A stretch of 64,000 nucleotides of DNA from Streptomyces sp. CBMA291 (GCF_014596525.1 NZ_MSJP01000092.1:1-64000), one strand, 5' to 3'; positions 8,579-16,859 are shown, counted from the stretch's first letter. The notes: a model not told the origin generated them from the letters alone. Numbers and translations: made by a program.

Positions 8579-9169
8579 TCAGTCCAGTTCCAGCCCCACC
8601 GGCCCGCGCAGGGGATCGCGCAGGTCGGTCCCCCGGTCGAGCCAGCGCTCCTCCAGGGCCTTCGCCCCGTGCACCCGCTTCCAGGCCGCCTCGTTGGCCG
8701 TCATCGGCAGCAGCGGCAGGAAGCGCACCGGGTCCATCGGCTCGTCCAGCTCCAGGTCCTCCACCAGACCGCCGGACTCGGCGACCAGGACGGAGCCGAA
8801 GGGGGCGCCCGGCCAGAGCGGCTCGCCCACGTCGAGCGAGGCGCCCGGGGCCACGACGACCCCTTCGACCTGCGGGGTGGCGGCGAGGACGGCCAGCGGG
8901 CGCAGCACCTTGTCGGTGTCGGCGAGCCCGCCCCGTACGGTGAGGATCAGCTCGGCGCGCGGCCCCTCGACCGGGTCGGCGAGGACGGCGGTCGGATCGG
9001 CCATCGGCCGCGCGGACATCCCGAGGGTCGCGTACCGCACGAGGCCGCCGTCGACGAAGCGGAGCACCTCGATCCGGTCCGTGCCGAGGAACGTCACCGC
9101 CGCGCGCGCGTCCGGTTCCCCGAGGGCCGTACGCAACCGGGCCTCGACCAGAGCAAGAACTTCTCCCAT
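8579..9169 (-). CDS. Suppressor-of-fused (SUFU) domain protein
   Basis: A 196-residue protein beginning MGEVLALVEARLRTALGEPD. It contains the bacterial SUFU-like pattern EVLRFVDGGLVRYATLGMSA, RAELILTVRG and the closing NEAAWKRVHGAKALEERW. Bacterial SUFU proteins are of unknown role and are sometimes tied to toxin-immunity loci, with no such context here. The start at ATG 9169 is supported by TATGCT 6 nt upstream (leaderless). The upstream TTG at 9202 would place this -10 element inside the gene. Confidence 0.78.
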   Translation of the reverse strand: MGEVLALVEARLRTALGEPDARAAVTFLGTDRIEVLRFVDGGLVRYATLGMSARPMADPTAVLADPVEGPRAELILTVRGGLADTDKVLRPLAVLAATPQVEGVVVAPGASLDVGEPLWPGAPFGSVLVAESGGLVEDLELDEPMDPVRFLPLLPMTANEAAWKRVHGAKALEERWLDRGTDLRDPLRGPVGLELD

Positions 9170-9175
9170 GGGTTG

Positions 9176-9181
9176 AGCATA
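9176..9181 (-). promoter_or_regulatory. -10 element TATGCT, leaderless promoter of the SUFU gene
   Basis: Read on the minus strand, TATGCT sits 6 nt before ATG 9169, and there is no ribosome site. Confidence 0.6.
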
Positions 9182-9321
9182 AAGCGCGTATGGAACGGGC
9201 AAAGTAAGGGATTGACCCTCAGTCGGCTGATACTCTTGGCCGCTGGTCGGGGTCCCGGATTCCCGACGTCACGTCACACGTCATCCCCTACGGGGGACCG
9301 GCTGGAGGAGGTGGGGCTGCG

Positions 9322-9399
9322 ATGGACCGAAGTCGATCGGGTAGTACCAGCCGCTCTTCCGGCCCGCACCAGAACCCGGTGCCCAGCTCCCTCCGGTGA
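9322..9399 (+). CDS. Candidate leader peptide (25 aa) upstream of corA
   Basis: ATG 9322 follows a very strong ribosome site, GGAGGAGG at 9304-9311, and encodes MDRSRSGSTSRSSGPHQN ending PVPSSLR. Its stop TGA overlaps the GTG of a second mini-ORF (GTGA). It sits about 270 nt before corA on the same strand. Small, Ser/Arg/Pro-rich and without a recognised domain, it could be a regulatory upstream ORF. Evidence is the ribosome site, position and coupling only. Confidence 0.45.
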   Translation: MDRSRSGSTSRSSGPHQNPVPSSLR

Positions 9400-9524
9400 T
9401 CACAGGTCCGCACGGACCGCGCTCCGGCTTCTCGCTCGACGGAAGAGCATCTTCGCCTTTGCCTGCCAGTAGCGAACGCCGTCACCGCGACTCTTCGGTG
9501 CCACCCGCTTTGTGGACGACGTAG
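9396..9524 (+). CDS. Second candidate mini-ORF (42 aa), overlapping the first by 4 nt
   Basis: GTG 9396 shares GTGA with the stop of the first mini-ORF, the layout of translational coupling. It encodes VITGPHGPRSGFSLDGR and ends VPPALWTT. It spans hairpins GGTCCG-CA-CGGACC (9405-9418) and GAAGA-GCA-TCTTC (9441-9453). It ends 70 nt before corA. Coding is plausible but unproven. Confidence 0.35.
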   Translation: MITGPHGPRSGFSLDGRASSPLPASSERRHRDSSVPPALWTT

Positions 9525-9594
9525 AAGATCACGTCCCCATTCCGGGCTGTGCCGTGCTCGTCTCGACGGCCTCTCCGTGTGAAGGAGCAAGCCC

Positions 9595-10722
9595 ATGTCG
9601 ATGATCCGTGACCTGCGAGCCGCCGTCCGCCCGAGCCTGCTGCACCCGCTGCGCAAGACCCCCACCGCGTACACCGCCTACGACCCCACCCGCGACCACT
9701 CGGCCTCCAGTGCCGTGGTCGACTGCGCCGTCTACCGCGACGGGCGCCGGGTCGACGACCGCGACTGCCTCACCCCGCGCGGCGCGATGCACCAGGTGCG
9801 GGAGAGCGGCGGTTTCGCCTGGATCGGACTCCACGAGCCGACCGAGGCCGAATTCGCCGGTATCGCGGCCGAGTTCGGACTGCACCCGCTCGCCGTCGAG
9901 GACGCCGTCCACGCCCACCAGCGGCCCAAGCTGGAGCGGTACGACGACACCCTCTTCACCGTCTTCAAGACCATCCACTACGTCGAGCACGCCGAGCTGA
10001 CCGCGACCAGCGAGGTCGTCGAGACCGGCGAGGTCATGTGCTTCACCGGGCCCGACTTCGTCATCACCGTCCGGCACGGCGGCCAGGGCTCCCTGCGCAA
10101 TCTGCGGCACCGCCTCCAGGGCGAGCCCGAGCTGCTCGCCAAAGGCCCCTCGGCCGTCCTGCACGCCCTCTCCGACCATGTCGTGGACGGCTACATCGCG
10201 GTCGCCGACGCCGTCGAACTCGACATCGACCAGCTGGAGATCGACGTCTTCTCGCCCGCCGCGAAAGGCTCCACGCGCGGTACGGACACCGGCCGGATCT
10301 ACCAGCTGAAGCGCGAGGTCCTGGAGTTCAAGCGGGCCGTCACCCCGCTCATGCGCCCGATGCAGCTGCTGAGCGAGCGGCCCATGCGGCTGGTGGACCC
10401 CGACATCCAGAAGTACTTCCGGGACGTCGCCGACCACCTCGCCCGCGTCCAGGAGCAGGTCGTGGGCTTCGACGAACTGCTCAACTCGATCCTCCAGGCC
10501 AACCTGGCCCAGGCGACGGTCGCGCAGAACGAGGACATGCGCAAGATCACCTCCTGGGCGGCGATCGTCGCCGTCCCCACGGCGGTCTGCGGGGTGTACG
10601 GCATGAACTTCGACCACATGCCGGAACTGCACTGGAAGTACGGCTACCCGATGGTGCTCACCGCCATCATCGGCATCTGCTTCACCATCCACCGCACCCT
10701 CAAGCGGAACGGCTGGCTGTAA
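9595..10722 (+). CDS. corA: CorA magnesium/cobalt transporter
   Basis: A 375-residue divalent-cation channel of the CorA-MIT family. A large N-terminal cytoplasmic domain is followed by two C-terminal membrane helices (roughly residues 315-335 and 348-366). The signature YGMNF between them gives the GMN selectivity loop, followed by MPELHWKYGYP. ATG 9595 has the site GAAGGAG upstream; a second ATG two codons later is an alternative. The 5' region is long (about 425 bp from the divergent SUFU gene) and carries two coupled mini-ORFs, which suggests leader-mediated control. The MgtE-N/CBS gene and DUF1003 gene lie nearby on the same strand. Confidence 0.95.
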   Translation: MSMIRDLRAAVRPSLLHPLRKTPTAYTAYDPTRDHSASSAVVDCAVYRDGRRVDDRDCLTPRGAMHQVRESGGFAWIGLHEPTEAEFAGIAAEFGLHPLAVEDAVHAHQRPKLERYDDTLFTVFKTIHYVEHAELTATSEVVETGEVMCFTGPDFVITVRHGGQGSLRNLRHRLQGEPELLAKGPSAVLHALSDHVVDGYIAVADAVELDIDQLEIDVFSPAAKGSTRGTDTGRIYQLKREVLEFKRAVTPLMRPMQLLSERPMRLVDPDIQKYFRDVADHLARVQEQVVGFDELLNSILQANLAQATVAQNEDMRKITSWAAIVAVPTAVCGVYGMNFDHMPELHWKYGYPMVLTAIIGICFTIHRTLKRNGWL

Positions 10723-10784
10723 CCCGGCGTACGGAGGACACCGCCGCCCGGTTCGCGTACGGAAGGCGCGGACCGGGCGGCGGC

Positions 10785-10790
10785 TAGGCT
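10785..10790 (+). promoter_or_regulatory. -10 element TAGGCT, leaderless promoter
   Basis: TAGGCT ends 7 nt before ATG 10798, with no ribosome site between. Confidence 0.55.
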
Positions 10791-10797
10791 TCGGGCC

Positions 10798-11304
10798 ATG
10801 ACTGAAGAGCTGCTCGGTTCCGCCCTCGTCGAGGAGGCCACCAAGAAGTCCGGCCTGGTGTGGGTCCGGGGCACCGGCCCGGCCCGCGCGCTCTGGCACG
10901 TCTGGCACGACGGGGCCGCCCTCGTCGTCGGCGACGGACCCGGCGAGCAGCCCCTGCCGGGACTCGCCGACGGCGGCACGGCCGAAGTCACCGTCCGCAG
11001 CAAGGACAAGGGCGGCCGGATCGTCGGCTGGAAGGCCGCCGTGCGCGAACTCGCCCCCGGCACGGAAGCCTGGGAGGCGGCCGTCGCCGAGCTGAAGGGC
11101 AAGCGGCTCAACGCGCCCGACGGCGAGGCCATGACCGCCCGCTGGGCGCGCGAGTGCCGGGTGCTGCGGCTCGCCCCGAGCGGCGTGGAGACCGCGCTTC
11201 CGGACGGCTCCCTGGCCGCCGTACCGCTGCCCTCCCCCGCCACCACCCGCGATCCGATCCCCGGGGGCCTGCCGAGGCTGCTGCTCAAGCGCCGGGGCCG
11301 CTGA
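10798..11304 (+). CDS. Conserved hypothetical protein, possible split-barrel fold
   Basis: A 168-residue protein, MTEELLGSALVEEATKKSG followed by LVWVRGTGPARALWHVWHDG, then AEVTVRSKDKGGRIVGWKA and WARECRVLRLAP. The arrangement resembles pyridoxamine-5-phosphate-oxidase-like split barrels, but I see no definite FMN motif and make no functional claim. The leaderless promoter fixes the start. It stands 75 bp after corA with its own promoter. Confidence 0.78.
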   Translation: MTEELLGSALVEEATKKSGLVWVRGTGPARALWHVWHDGAALVVGDGPGEQPLPGLADGGTAEVTVRSKDKGGRIVGWKAAVRELAPGTEAWEAAVAELKGKRLNAPDGEAMTARWARECRVLRLAPSGVETALPDGSLAAVPLPSPATTRDPIPGGLPRLLLKRRGR

Positions 11305-11372
11305 CCCGCCCGGCGGACGGACGGGCGCCCGGGTGCGGGCCGCCGACCGGCTCCGCCGCGCGGACCGGCTCC

Positions 11373-12131
11373 TCAGGTGCGGGGCAGCTGCTTGCCGTAG
11401 TCGAGGGTCTCCCCCTTCGAGGGCTCGGCGAGCGGGAAGTCCTTGTTCCACTCGCTGAGCACGAGGACGCCCGCTCCCCCGCCCCGTGCGAACCGCACCG
11501 GGTACGGCTCGCCCTCCAGGGCCACGTCGAGGGTGCCGCCCTCGCCCCCCTCGCCGCCCTTCACCTTGACCGTGCGGACCCCGCCGATCTGGTCCCGGTC
11601 GCCCTTGAACTTCTCGCCGTGCAGCCCGATCAGCCCGTCGAGGAGGGCCCCCATCTCGGTGAAGCCCCGCAACTGCTTGTACGAGGGGTCGTCCTGCGGG
11701 ACCTTCACGTACTTGTCGCCCAGCTTGCCCGCGGCCTCGGCGTCCGACGTGCTCGGGGTGCCGCCGCCCGAGGGGCCGTGGGACCAGAAGTCCGCCTCCG
11801 CCTTCAGGAAGAGGGCGTCGCCCACCCGCAGCAGCTCGAAGGTGCTGTTCCTGGTGGTGACGGAGCCGGTCGCGCCGTTCTGCCTGAGCCGCATGTTCAG
11901 CTTGAACGTGCCGCCCTTGCCGACCAGGGTGCCCGAGAGACGCACCGCCTTCGCGGTGTCCGCCGCCGCCCGCGCCTTGCCCTCGATCTCGGTCGCGGAG
12001 AGCTTCCCGACCCCGTTGGTCCCCTCGTCCGGGTCGGCGGCGCAAGCCGTGAGCCCCATGGCCAGACCGGCGCAGAGCGTCAGGGGCACGAGCAACCTGC
12101 CAAGACGCGACGACGGGGCGCGAACGGGCAT
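11373..12131 (-). CDS. LppX/LprAFG-like lipoprotein
   Basis: A 252-residue lipoprotein. The signal peptide ends in the lipobox GLTAC, with the lipidated Cys near residue 31 followed by an Asp-rich mature start. The mature domain (KAVRLSGTLVGKGGTFKLNMRL, FELLRVGDALFLKAEADFW) follows the LppX_LprAFG pattern, a half-barrel that carries lipids in mycobacteria. Ligand and partner are unknown. ATG 12131 gives a clean signal peptide; a longer reading only adds Arg/Pro noise. M. tuberculosis has lipoprotein lpqX in the equivalent region. Confidence 0.8.
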   Translation of the reverse strand: MPVRAPSSRLGRLLVPLTLCAGLAMGLTACAADPDEGTNGVGKLSATEIEGKARAAADTAKAVRLSGTLVGKGGTFKLNMRLRQNGATGSVTTRNSTFELLRVGDALFLKAEADFWSHGPSGGGTPSTSDAEAAGKLGDKYVKVPQDDPSYKQLRGFTEMGALLDGLIGLHGEKFKGDRDQIGGVRTVKVKGGEGGEGGTLDVALEGEPYPVRFARGGGAGVLVLSEWNKDFPLAEPSKGETLDYGKQLPRT

Positions 12132-12412
12132 CTGCGCTACCTCTTCTGCTCGTGGAGGGACGGACCGGGGCGCCCGGAAGGAGCCGGGCGACGGCCGTCC
12201 GCGCTGCTCTGGTGTGCCGGGCGGAAGGGCTCCGGCGCGCCGGTGGAGGGCGGCAGTCCGCAGCGTACCCGGCTCGGAGGGCCCTTCCGGCGGCAGCCGT
12301 ACGGGGGCACTGCCGGGGCGAGGAGGATCGGCACGGGCTAGCCTGAACCCGGCAAAGCTCAGCAATGGCTCTGGAACGACTCGAATCGTGCGGCACCGAG
12401 GAGGCGCGTGGC

Positions 12413-13696
12413 ATGGCGTCAGGCGCCCCCCGGATCTTCGTCTCCCACCTCGCGGGCGTTCCCGTCTTCGACCCCGTGGGCGACCAGGTGGGCCGGGTCA
12501 GCGATCTGGTGGCCATGCTCCGCGTCGGGCGCCGGCCGCCCCGGCTGCTCGGCATGGTGGTGGAGGTGCTCAGCCGCCGCCGGGTGTTCGTGCCGATGAC
12601 CCGGATCACCGGGGTGGCGTCCGGCCAGGTCATCACGACCGGCGTGGTCAACATGCGCCGCTTCGACAAGCGCCCCACCGAGCGGCTCGTCCTCGGCGAA
12701 CTCCTCGACCGGCGCGTGCGGCTCGTCGGACCCGGCGGCGAGGAGGGCGAGGAGGTCACCGTCCTCGACGTCGCCATCCAGCAGCTGCCCGCCCGCCGCG
12801 ACTGGCAGATCGACCGGGTCTTCGTCCGGCGCGGCAAGGGCGGGGCGCTGCGCCGCAAGGGCGAGACGCTGACCGTGGAGTGGTCCGAGGTCACCGGCTT
12901 CTCCCTGGAAGAGCACGGTCAGGGCGCCGAGAACCTGATCGCCACCTTCGAACGGCTCCGCCCCGCCGACGTCGCCAACGCGCTGCACCACCTCTCCCCC
13001 AAGCGGCGCGCCGAGGTCGCGGCGGCGCTCGACGACGACCGGCTCGCCGACGTCCTGGAGGAGCTGCCGGAGGACGACCAGGTCGAGATCCTCGGCAAGC
13101 TGAAGGAGGAGCGGGCGGCCGACGTCCTGGAGGCGATGGACCCCGACGACGCGGCCGACCTGCTGTCGGAGCTGCCGGAGGAGGACAAGGAACGGCTGCT
13201 GACCCTGATGCGGCCCGACGACGCGGCCGACGTGCGCCGCCTCATGGCGTACGAGGAGCGCACGGCGGGCGGTCTGATGACGACGGAGCCGATCGTGCTG
13301 CGGCCGGACGCCACGGTCGCGGACGCGCTCGCCCGGGTGCGGCAGCAGGACCTGTCGCCGGCGCTGGCCGCGCAGGTGTACGTGTGCCGGCCGCCGGACG
13401 AGACGCCGACGGGCAAGTACCTCGGGACGGTGCACTTCCAGCGGCTGCTGCGCGATCCGCCGTTCACCCTGGTCAGTTCGCTGGTGGAGAGCGATCTGCC
13501 GCCGCTGGGCCCGGACACCCCGCTGCCCGCGGTCACCAGCTATCTCGCCGCCTACAACATGGTCGCGGCGCCGGTGGTGGACGAGAGCGGTTCGCTGCTC
13601 GGCGCGGTCACCGTCGACGACGTCCTCGACCATCTGCTGCCGGAGGACTGGCGGGAGACCGAGTTCCACGAGGAGGGGTCCGGGCATGGCCGCTGA
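12413..13696 (+). CDS. Soluble MgtE-N / CBS-domain protein with N-terminal PRC-barrel-like region
   Basis: A 427-residue protein. Residues ~5-180 look like two PRC-barrel-type repeats (FVSHLAGVPVFDPVGDQVG and a second after VTVLDVA). Residues ~190-300 are the MgtE N-terminal superhelix (RLADVLEELPEDDQVEILG, ERAADVLEAMDPDDAADLL). Two CBS motifs follow (MTTEPIVLRPDATVADAL and LPPLGPDTPLPAVTSYLAA). The transmembrane channel of MgtE is absent, so this is the magnesium-sensing part without a pore. ATG 12413 follows GAGGAGG with ideal spacing; the ATG at 12365 is less likely. It overlaps the DUF1003 gene by 11 nt. Confidence 0.87.
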   Translation: MASGAPRIFVSHLAGVPVFDPVGDQVGRVSDLVAMLRVGRRPPRLLGMVVEVLSRRRVFVPMTRITGVASGQVITTGVVNMRRFDKRPTERLVLGELLDRRVRLVGPGGEEGEEVTVLDVAIQQLPARRDWQIDRVFVRRGKGGALRRKGETLTVEWSEVTGFSLEEHGQGAENLIATFERLRPADVANALHHLSPKRRAEVAAALDDDRLADVLEELPEDDQVEILGKLKEERAADVLEAMDPDDAADLLSELPEEDKERLLTLMRPDDAADVRRLMAYEERTAGGLMTTEPIVLRPDATVADALARVRQQDLSPALAAQVYVCRPPDETPTGKYLGTVHFQRLLRDPPFTLVSSLVESDLPPLGPDTPLPAVTSYLAAYNMVAAPVVDESGSLLGAVTVDDVLDHLLPEDWRETEFHEEGSGHGR

Positions 13697-14273
13697 GCGC
13701 ACCCAGGAACGGGACAGGGACCGCGAGCGGGACCGTGACCGGGACTGGGACCGGCCGGGTCCCCGCATCCGGCTCGACCAGCCGCGCGAGCGGCGGGCCA
13801 GGCTGCTGCCCGAGTACGACCCGGAGGCCTTCGGACGGATCTCGGAGCGGATCGCCCGCTTCCTGGGGACGGGCCGCTTCCTGGTCTGGATGACGCTGAC
13901 GATCCTCGTCTGGGTCGCCTGGAACATCTTCGCTCCGGCCTCGCTGAAGTTCGACGAGTACCCGTTCATCTTCCTGACGCTCGCCCTGTCGCTCCAGGCC
14001 TCGTACGCGGCGCCGCTGATCCTGCTCGCGCAGAACCGGCAGGACGACCGGGACCGGGTCAATCTCGAACAGGACCGGAAGCAGAACGAGCGGTCGATCG
14101 CCGACACCGAGTTCCTCACCCGGGAGATCGCGGCGCTGCGGATGGGCCTCGGCGAGGTGGCCACCCGCGACTGGATCCGGTCCGAGCTTCAGGACCTGGT
14201 GCGGGAGCTGGAGGAGCGCCGTGATCTATTCCCGTACGCCGGGGACCGGGGAAGTGACGTACCCGACCGTTGA
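13686..14273 (+). CDS. DUF1003 membrane protein
   Basis: A 195-residue protein. An Arg/Asp-rich N-terminus is followed by the DUF1003 core: FGRISERIARFLGTGRFLVW, first helix TLTILVWVAWNIF, FDEYPFIFLTLALSLQASYA, then APLILLAQNRQDDRDR. The C-terminus is a charged coiled coil ending in LVRELEERRDLFPYA. The function of the family is unknown. The 11-nt overlap with the MgtE-N/CBS gene implies translational coupling, so the two products probably act together. The neighbouring pair in M. tuberculosis (Rv1231c/Rv1232c, from memory) has the same order. Confidence 0.87.
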   Translation: MAAERTQERDRDRERDRDRDWDRPGPRIRLDQPRERRARLLPEYDPEAFGRISERIARFLGTGRFLVWMTLTILVWVAWNIFAPASLKFDEYPFIFLTLALSLQASYAAPLILLAQNRQDDRDRVNLEQDRKQNERSIADTEFLTREIAALRMGLGEVATRDWIRSELQDLVRELEERRDLFPYAGDRGSDVPDR

Positions 14274-14304
14274 CGGGGCTACCACGGGCCCGTGGCAGGC
14301 GCCG

Positions 14305-14310
14305 TACCAT
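14305..14310 (+). promoter_or_regulatory. -10 element TACCAT, leaderless promoter of mrp
   Basis: TACCAT ends 7 nt before ATG 14318. Confidence 0.6.
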
Positions 14311-14317
14311 CGTCGGT

Positions 14318-15451
14318 ATGGCTACGGAAGACGCGGTGTTCGAAGCACTGGCGACGGTGAACGACCCTGAGATCAACAAGCCGATCACTGAACTCGGCAT
14401 GGTCAAGTCGGTGGAGATCGACCCGGACGGCAAGGTCGCCGTGACGGTCTATCTGACCGTCTCCGGCTGCCCGATGCGCGACACCATCACGCAGCGCGTG
14501 ACGGAGGCCGTCTCCCGGGTCGAGGGGGTCGCCGGCGTCGAGGTCACGCTTGACGTGATGAGCGACGAGCAGCGCAAGGAGCTGGCGGCGGCGCTGCGCG
14601 GCACGACCGCCGAGCGCGAGGTGCCCTTCGCCAAGCCCGGCTCGCTGACGAGGGTGTACGCGGTGGCCTCCGGCAAGGGCGGGGTCGGCAAGTCGTCGGT
14701 CACCGTGAACCTGGCCGCGGCGATGGCCGCCGACGGGCTGAAGGTCGGCGTCGTGGACGCCGACATCTACGGCCACAGCGTGCCGCGGATGCTGGGCGCG
14801 GACGGGCGTCCGACCCAGGTCGAGAACATGATCATGCCGCCGTCGGCGAACGGTGTGAAGGTCATCTCCATCGGCATGTTCACCCCGGGCAACGCGCCCG
14901 TGGTGTGGCGCGGCCCGATGCTGCACCGGGCGCTCCAGCAGTTCCTCGCGGACGTGTACTGGGGCGATCTCGACGTCCTCCTGCTCGACCTGCCCCCGGG
15001 CACCGGCGACATCGCGATCTCGGTCGCGCAGCTGGTGCCGAACGCGGAGATCCTCGTCGTCACCACCCCGCAGCAGGCGGCCGCCGAGGTCGCCGAGCGG
15101 GCCGGTTCGATCGCCGTCCAGACCCACCAGAAGATCGTGGGTGTCGTCGAGAACATGGCGGGGCTGCCCTGTCCGCACTGTGACGAGATGGTCGACGTGT
15201 TCGGCACGGGCGGTGGCCAGAGGGTCGCCGACGGGCTGACCAGGACCACCGGCGCCACGGTCCCGGTGCTGGGCTCGATCCCGATCGACGTACGGCTGCG
15301 CGAGGGCGGCGACGACGGCAGGCCGGTCGTCCTGGCCGCTCCGGACTCCCCGGCGGGCGCGGCCCTGCGCGCCATCGCGGGCAAGCTCGGGGGCCGCCAG
15401 CGCGGTCTGTCCGGCATGAGCCTGGGCATCACCCCGCGCAACAAGTTCTGA
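14318..15451 (+). CDS. mrp: Mrp/NBP35-type P-loop ATPase, Fe-S cluster carrier
   Basis: A 377-residue protein. Residues ~1-95 form a DUF59/MIP18 domain (VNDPEINKPITELGMVKSV, VSGCPMRD). An ATPase domain follows with the deviant Walker A SGKGGVGKSS, switch I VVDADIYGHSVPRML, Walker B LLLDLPPGTGD and the cluster-binding CPHC near residue 287. Mrp proteins carry [4Fe-4S] clusters to apo-proteins. The leaderless -10 supports ATG 14318. It is followed by a near-perfect terminator. Confidence 0.94.
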   Translation: MATEDAVFEALATVNDPEINKPITELGMVKSVEIDPDGKVAVTVYLTVSGCPMRDTITQRVTEAVSRVEGVAGVEVTLDVMSDEQRKELAAALRGTTAEREVPFAKPGSLTRVYAVASGKGGVGKSSVTVNLAAAMAADGLKVGVVDADIYGHSVPRMLGADGRPTQVENMIMPPSANGVKVISIGMFTPGNAPVVWRGPMLHRALQQFLADVYWGDLDVLLLDLPPGTGDIAISVAQLVPNAEILVVTTPQQAAAEVAERAGSIAVQTHQKIVGVVENMAGLPCPHCDEMVDVFGTGGGQRVADGLTRTTGATVPVLGSIPIDVRLREGGDDGRPVVLAAPDSPAGAALRAIAGKLGGRQRGLSGMSLGITPRNKF

Positions 15452-15460
15452 CCAGCACAC

Positions 15461-15492
15461 CGGAGGGCGCCCCGCGAGCGGGGCGCCCTCCG
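15461..15492 (+). terminator. Terminator of mrp
   Basis: The perfect 15-bp arms 15461-15475 and 15478-15492 are separated by 2 nt, followed by TCGTTCTC. Confidence 0.85.
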
Positions 15493-15498
15493 TCGTTC

Positions 15499-15610
15499 TC
15501 GGACGTATGTGTCCCGGCTTACATCTCCGGGCGTACGTATCCGGGTGCGCGTGTCCAGGCGTGCGTGCCCAGGCGTGCGTGCCCGGGTGCGCGTGTCTAG
15601 GCGTACGCGT
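15499..15610. repeat. 14-bp tandem array (8 units) crossing a stop codon
   Basis: Eight units of exactly 14 bp start at 15499, 15513, 15527, 15541, 15555, 15569, 15583 and 15597. Consensus is CCGGGCGTGCGTGT; units 5 and 6 are identical, as are 4 and 7. The last unit starts with the stop codon (15597-15599, minus strand) of the adjacent hypothetical gene and includes its final codons. Confidence 0.9.
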
Positions 15611-16223
15611 CGAGGTCCTTGATCTGCGAGAAGCCGAGGCCGTACGCGCTCATGCCCCGCCCGTACGCCCCCAGGTGGACGCCGTCGGCGGAGCCCGCGA
15701 GGACCCAGCCGAACTCGGTCTCGCGGTAGTGGAAGGGCACGGGCACCCCGTCCACCGGCAGGGAGAGCGTCGACCAGGCCGGTCCTTCGAGGTCGTCGGC
15801 CAGCTCGAACGCGGTCTCGGTCTGCTGGTCGAGCCAGTTGTCCCGGGTCATGTGGTCGAGCGTGGCGGGCCAGGTGTGCACGAGCAGTCCGCTGCCGGCC
15901 AGCCAGGCCGCGGAGGAGACGGTGGTGGCGTCGAGGACGCCGGTGCCGTCGCCGGTCCCGCGGACCGGGCTCGCCGCGACCGTGACGACGACCGCGAACC
16001 GTTCCTTCTCCTCGCCGCTCGCGTCGGACTTCACCGACGGCGCGTCACCGTGGCCGGTCGAACCGTGCTGCACACTGCCGTCCGCCGCCGTGCCCACCTG
16101 CATGAGCCAGCGGGGCCCGGTGAACGCCTCGTCGAGGCCGTACCAGGCGAAGGGCGCGCGCAGATAGCCCTCGGCGGTCCGGCGGGCCGTGGGCACGCCC
16201 TCCACCCGACTCGTGGTCTCCAT
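15597..16223 (-). CDS. Conserved hypothetical protein, last gene of the sigma/HtrA/TatB run
   Basis: A 208-residue soluble protein, not recognised. It contains APFAWYGLDEAFTGPRWLMQVG, TWPATLDHMTRDNWLDQQT and a C-terminal YGRGMSAYGLGFSQIKDLDA. No signal peptide, membrane helix or catalytic motif is seen. ATG 16223 follows GAGGCGG. It is 74 bp downstream of tatB on the same strand, so it is probably co-transcribed. Its 3' end sits in a 14-bp tandem array, so the last few residues may be recent additions. Confidence 0.75.
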   Translation of the reverse strand: METTSRVEGVPTARRTAEGYLRAPFAWYGLDEAFTGPRWLMQVGTAADGSVQHGSTGHGDAPSVKSDASGEEKERFAVVVTVAASPVRGTGDGTGVLDATTVSSAAWLAGSGLLVHTWPATLDHMTRDNWLDQQTETAFELADDLEGPAWSTLSLPVDGVPVPFHYRETEFGWVLAGSADGVHLGAYGRGMSAYGLGFSQIKDLDAYA

Positions 16224-16297
16224 CTGGGCCGCCTCCTCGTTCGGTCAACAGAGGGAGGATAGCCACCGGGAGGCACGGGACCCGCGACAGCTCGTCG

Positions 16298-16768
16298 TCA
16301 GGTCGCGTCGGAGTCGTACGGCGGACGCTCGTCGGTGTCCGGCTTGTCACGCTTCTTGAGCAGGTCCGGGGTGCCGCTCGGGGCCCCGGCCGAGCCGTTG
16401 ACCGGGGCTCCGTTGACCGGGGCTCCGTTGACGGCGGAGGGCTGCGGCTCGCGGCCGTGGACCGCGTCGGCGACCTCGTTCATCTCCTTGCGGAGGTCGA
16501 AGCTGCCGCGCAGCTCCTTCAGGTCCTCGTTCTGCTCCAGCTGCTTGCGGAGGAAGTTCTTGGGGTTGAGGTCCTCGAACTCGAAGTCCTTGAAGTCGGG
16601 CCCCAGCTCGCTGCGGATGTCCTCCTTCGCGCTGTCCGAGAAGTCGCGGACCTTCCGGATGAAGCGCGAGACGTCCTGGATCACTTTCGGGAGCTTGTCC
16701 GGCCCGAAGATGAGCACAGCGAGGACCACGAGCGTCACGATCTCAAGTACGCCTATGTCGCTGAACAC
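16298..16768 (-). CDS. tatB: Sec-independent translocase protein TatB
   Basis: A 156-residue protein. The N-terminal membrane helix IGVLEIVTLVVLAVLIFGPDKLP holds the conserved GPxxLP hinge, followed by an amphipathic helix (VIQDVSRFIRKVRDF) and an acidic, disordered tail with a triple NGAPV repeat. TatB works with TatC as receptor for folded twin-arginine substrates. The start is GTG 16768. It lies 91 bp after the HtrA-like gene, the order seen in mycobacteria. A Tat-type substrate, the amidase at 52859-53932, lies in the same window. Confidence 0.93.
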   Translation of the reverse strand: MFSDIGVLEIVTLVVLAVLIFGPDKLPKVIQDVSRFIRKVRDFSDSAKEDIRSELGPDFKDFEFEDLNPKNFLRKQLEQNEDLKELRGSFDLRKEMNEVADAVHGREPQPSAVNGAPVNGAPVNGSAGAPSGTPDLLKKRDKPDTDERPPYDSDAT

Positions 16769-16859
16769 CTAGTAGCTCCTTCACGCCGGTCCAGGGCCCG
16801 GTCCACGGTACCCGCCGAAGCTGCCGGACGGGTACCTCACGATGTCCTTCACATGGCGC

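Noticed and set aside
9203..9594. M-box (ykoK) magnesium riboswitch upstream of corA
   Set aside because: I could not find the conserved M-box core segments in order; the mini-ORFs are the better-supported leader feature.
9529..12894. 1121-codon minus-strand ORF opposite corA and its neighbours
   Set aside because: It is antisense to corA, the 168-residue gene and the MgtE-N/CBS gene, has no domains and Arg/Pro/Gly-rich shadow composition.
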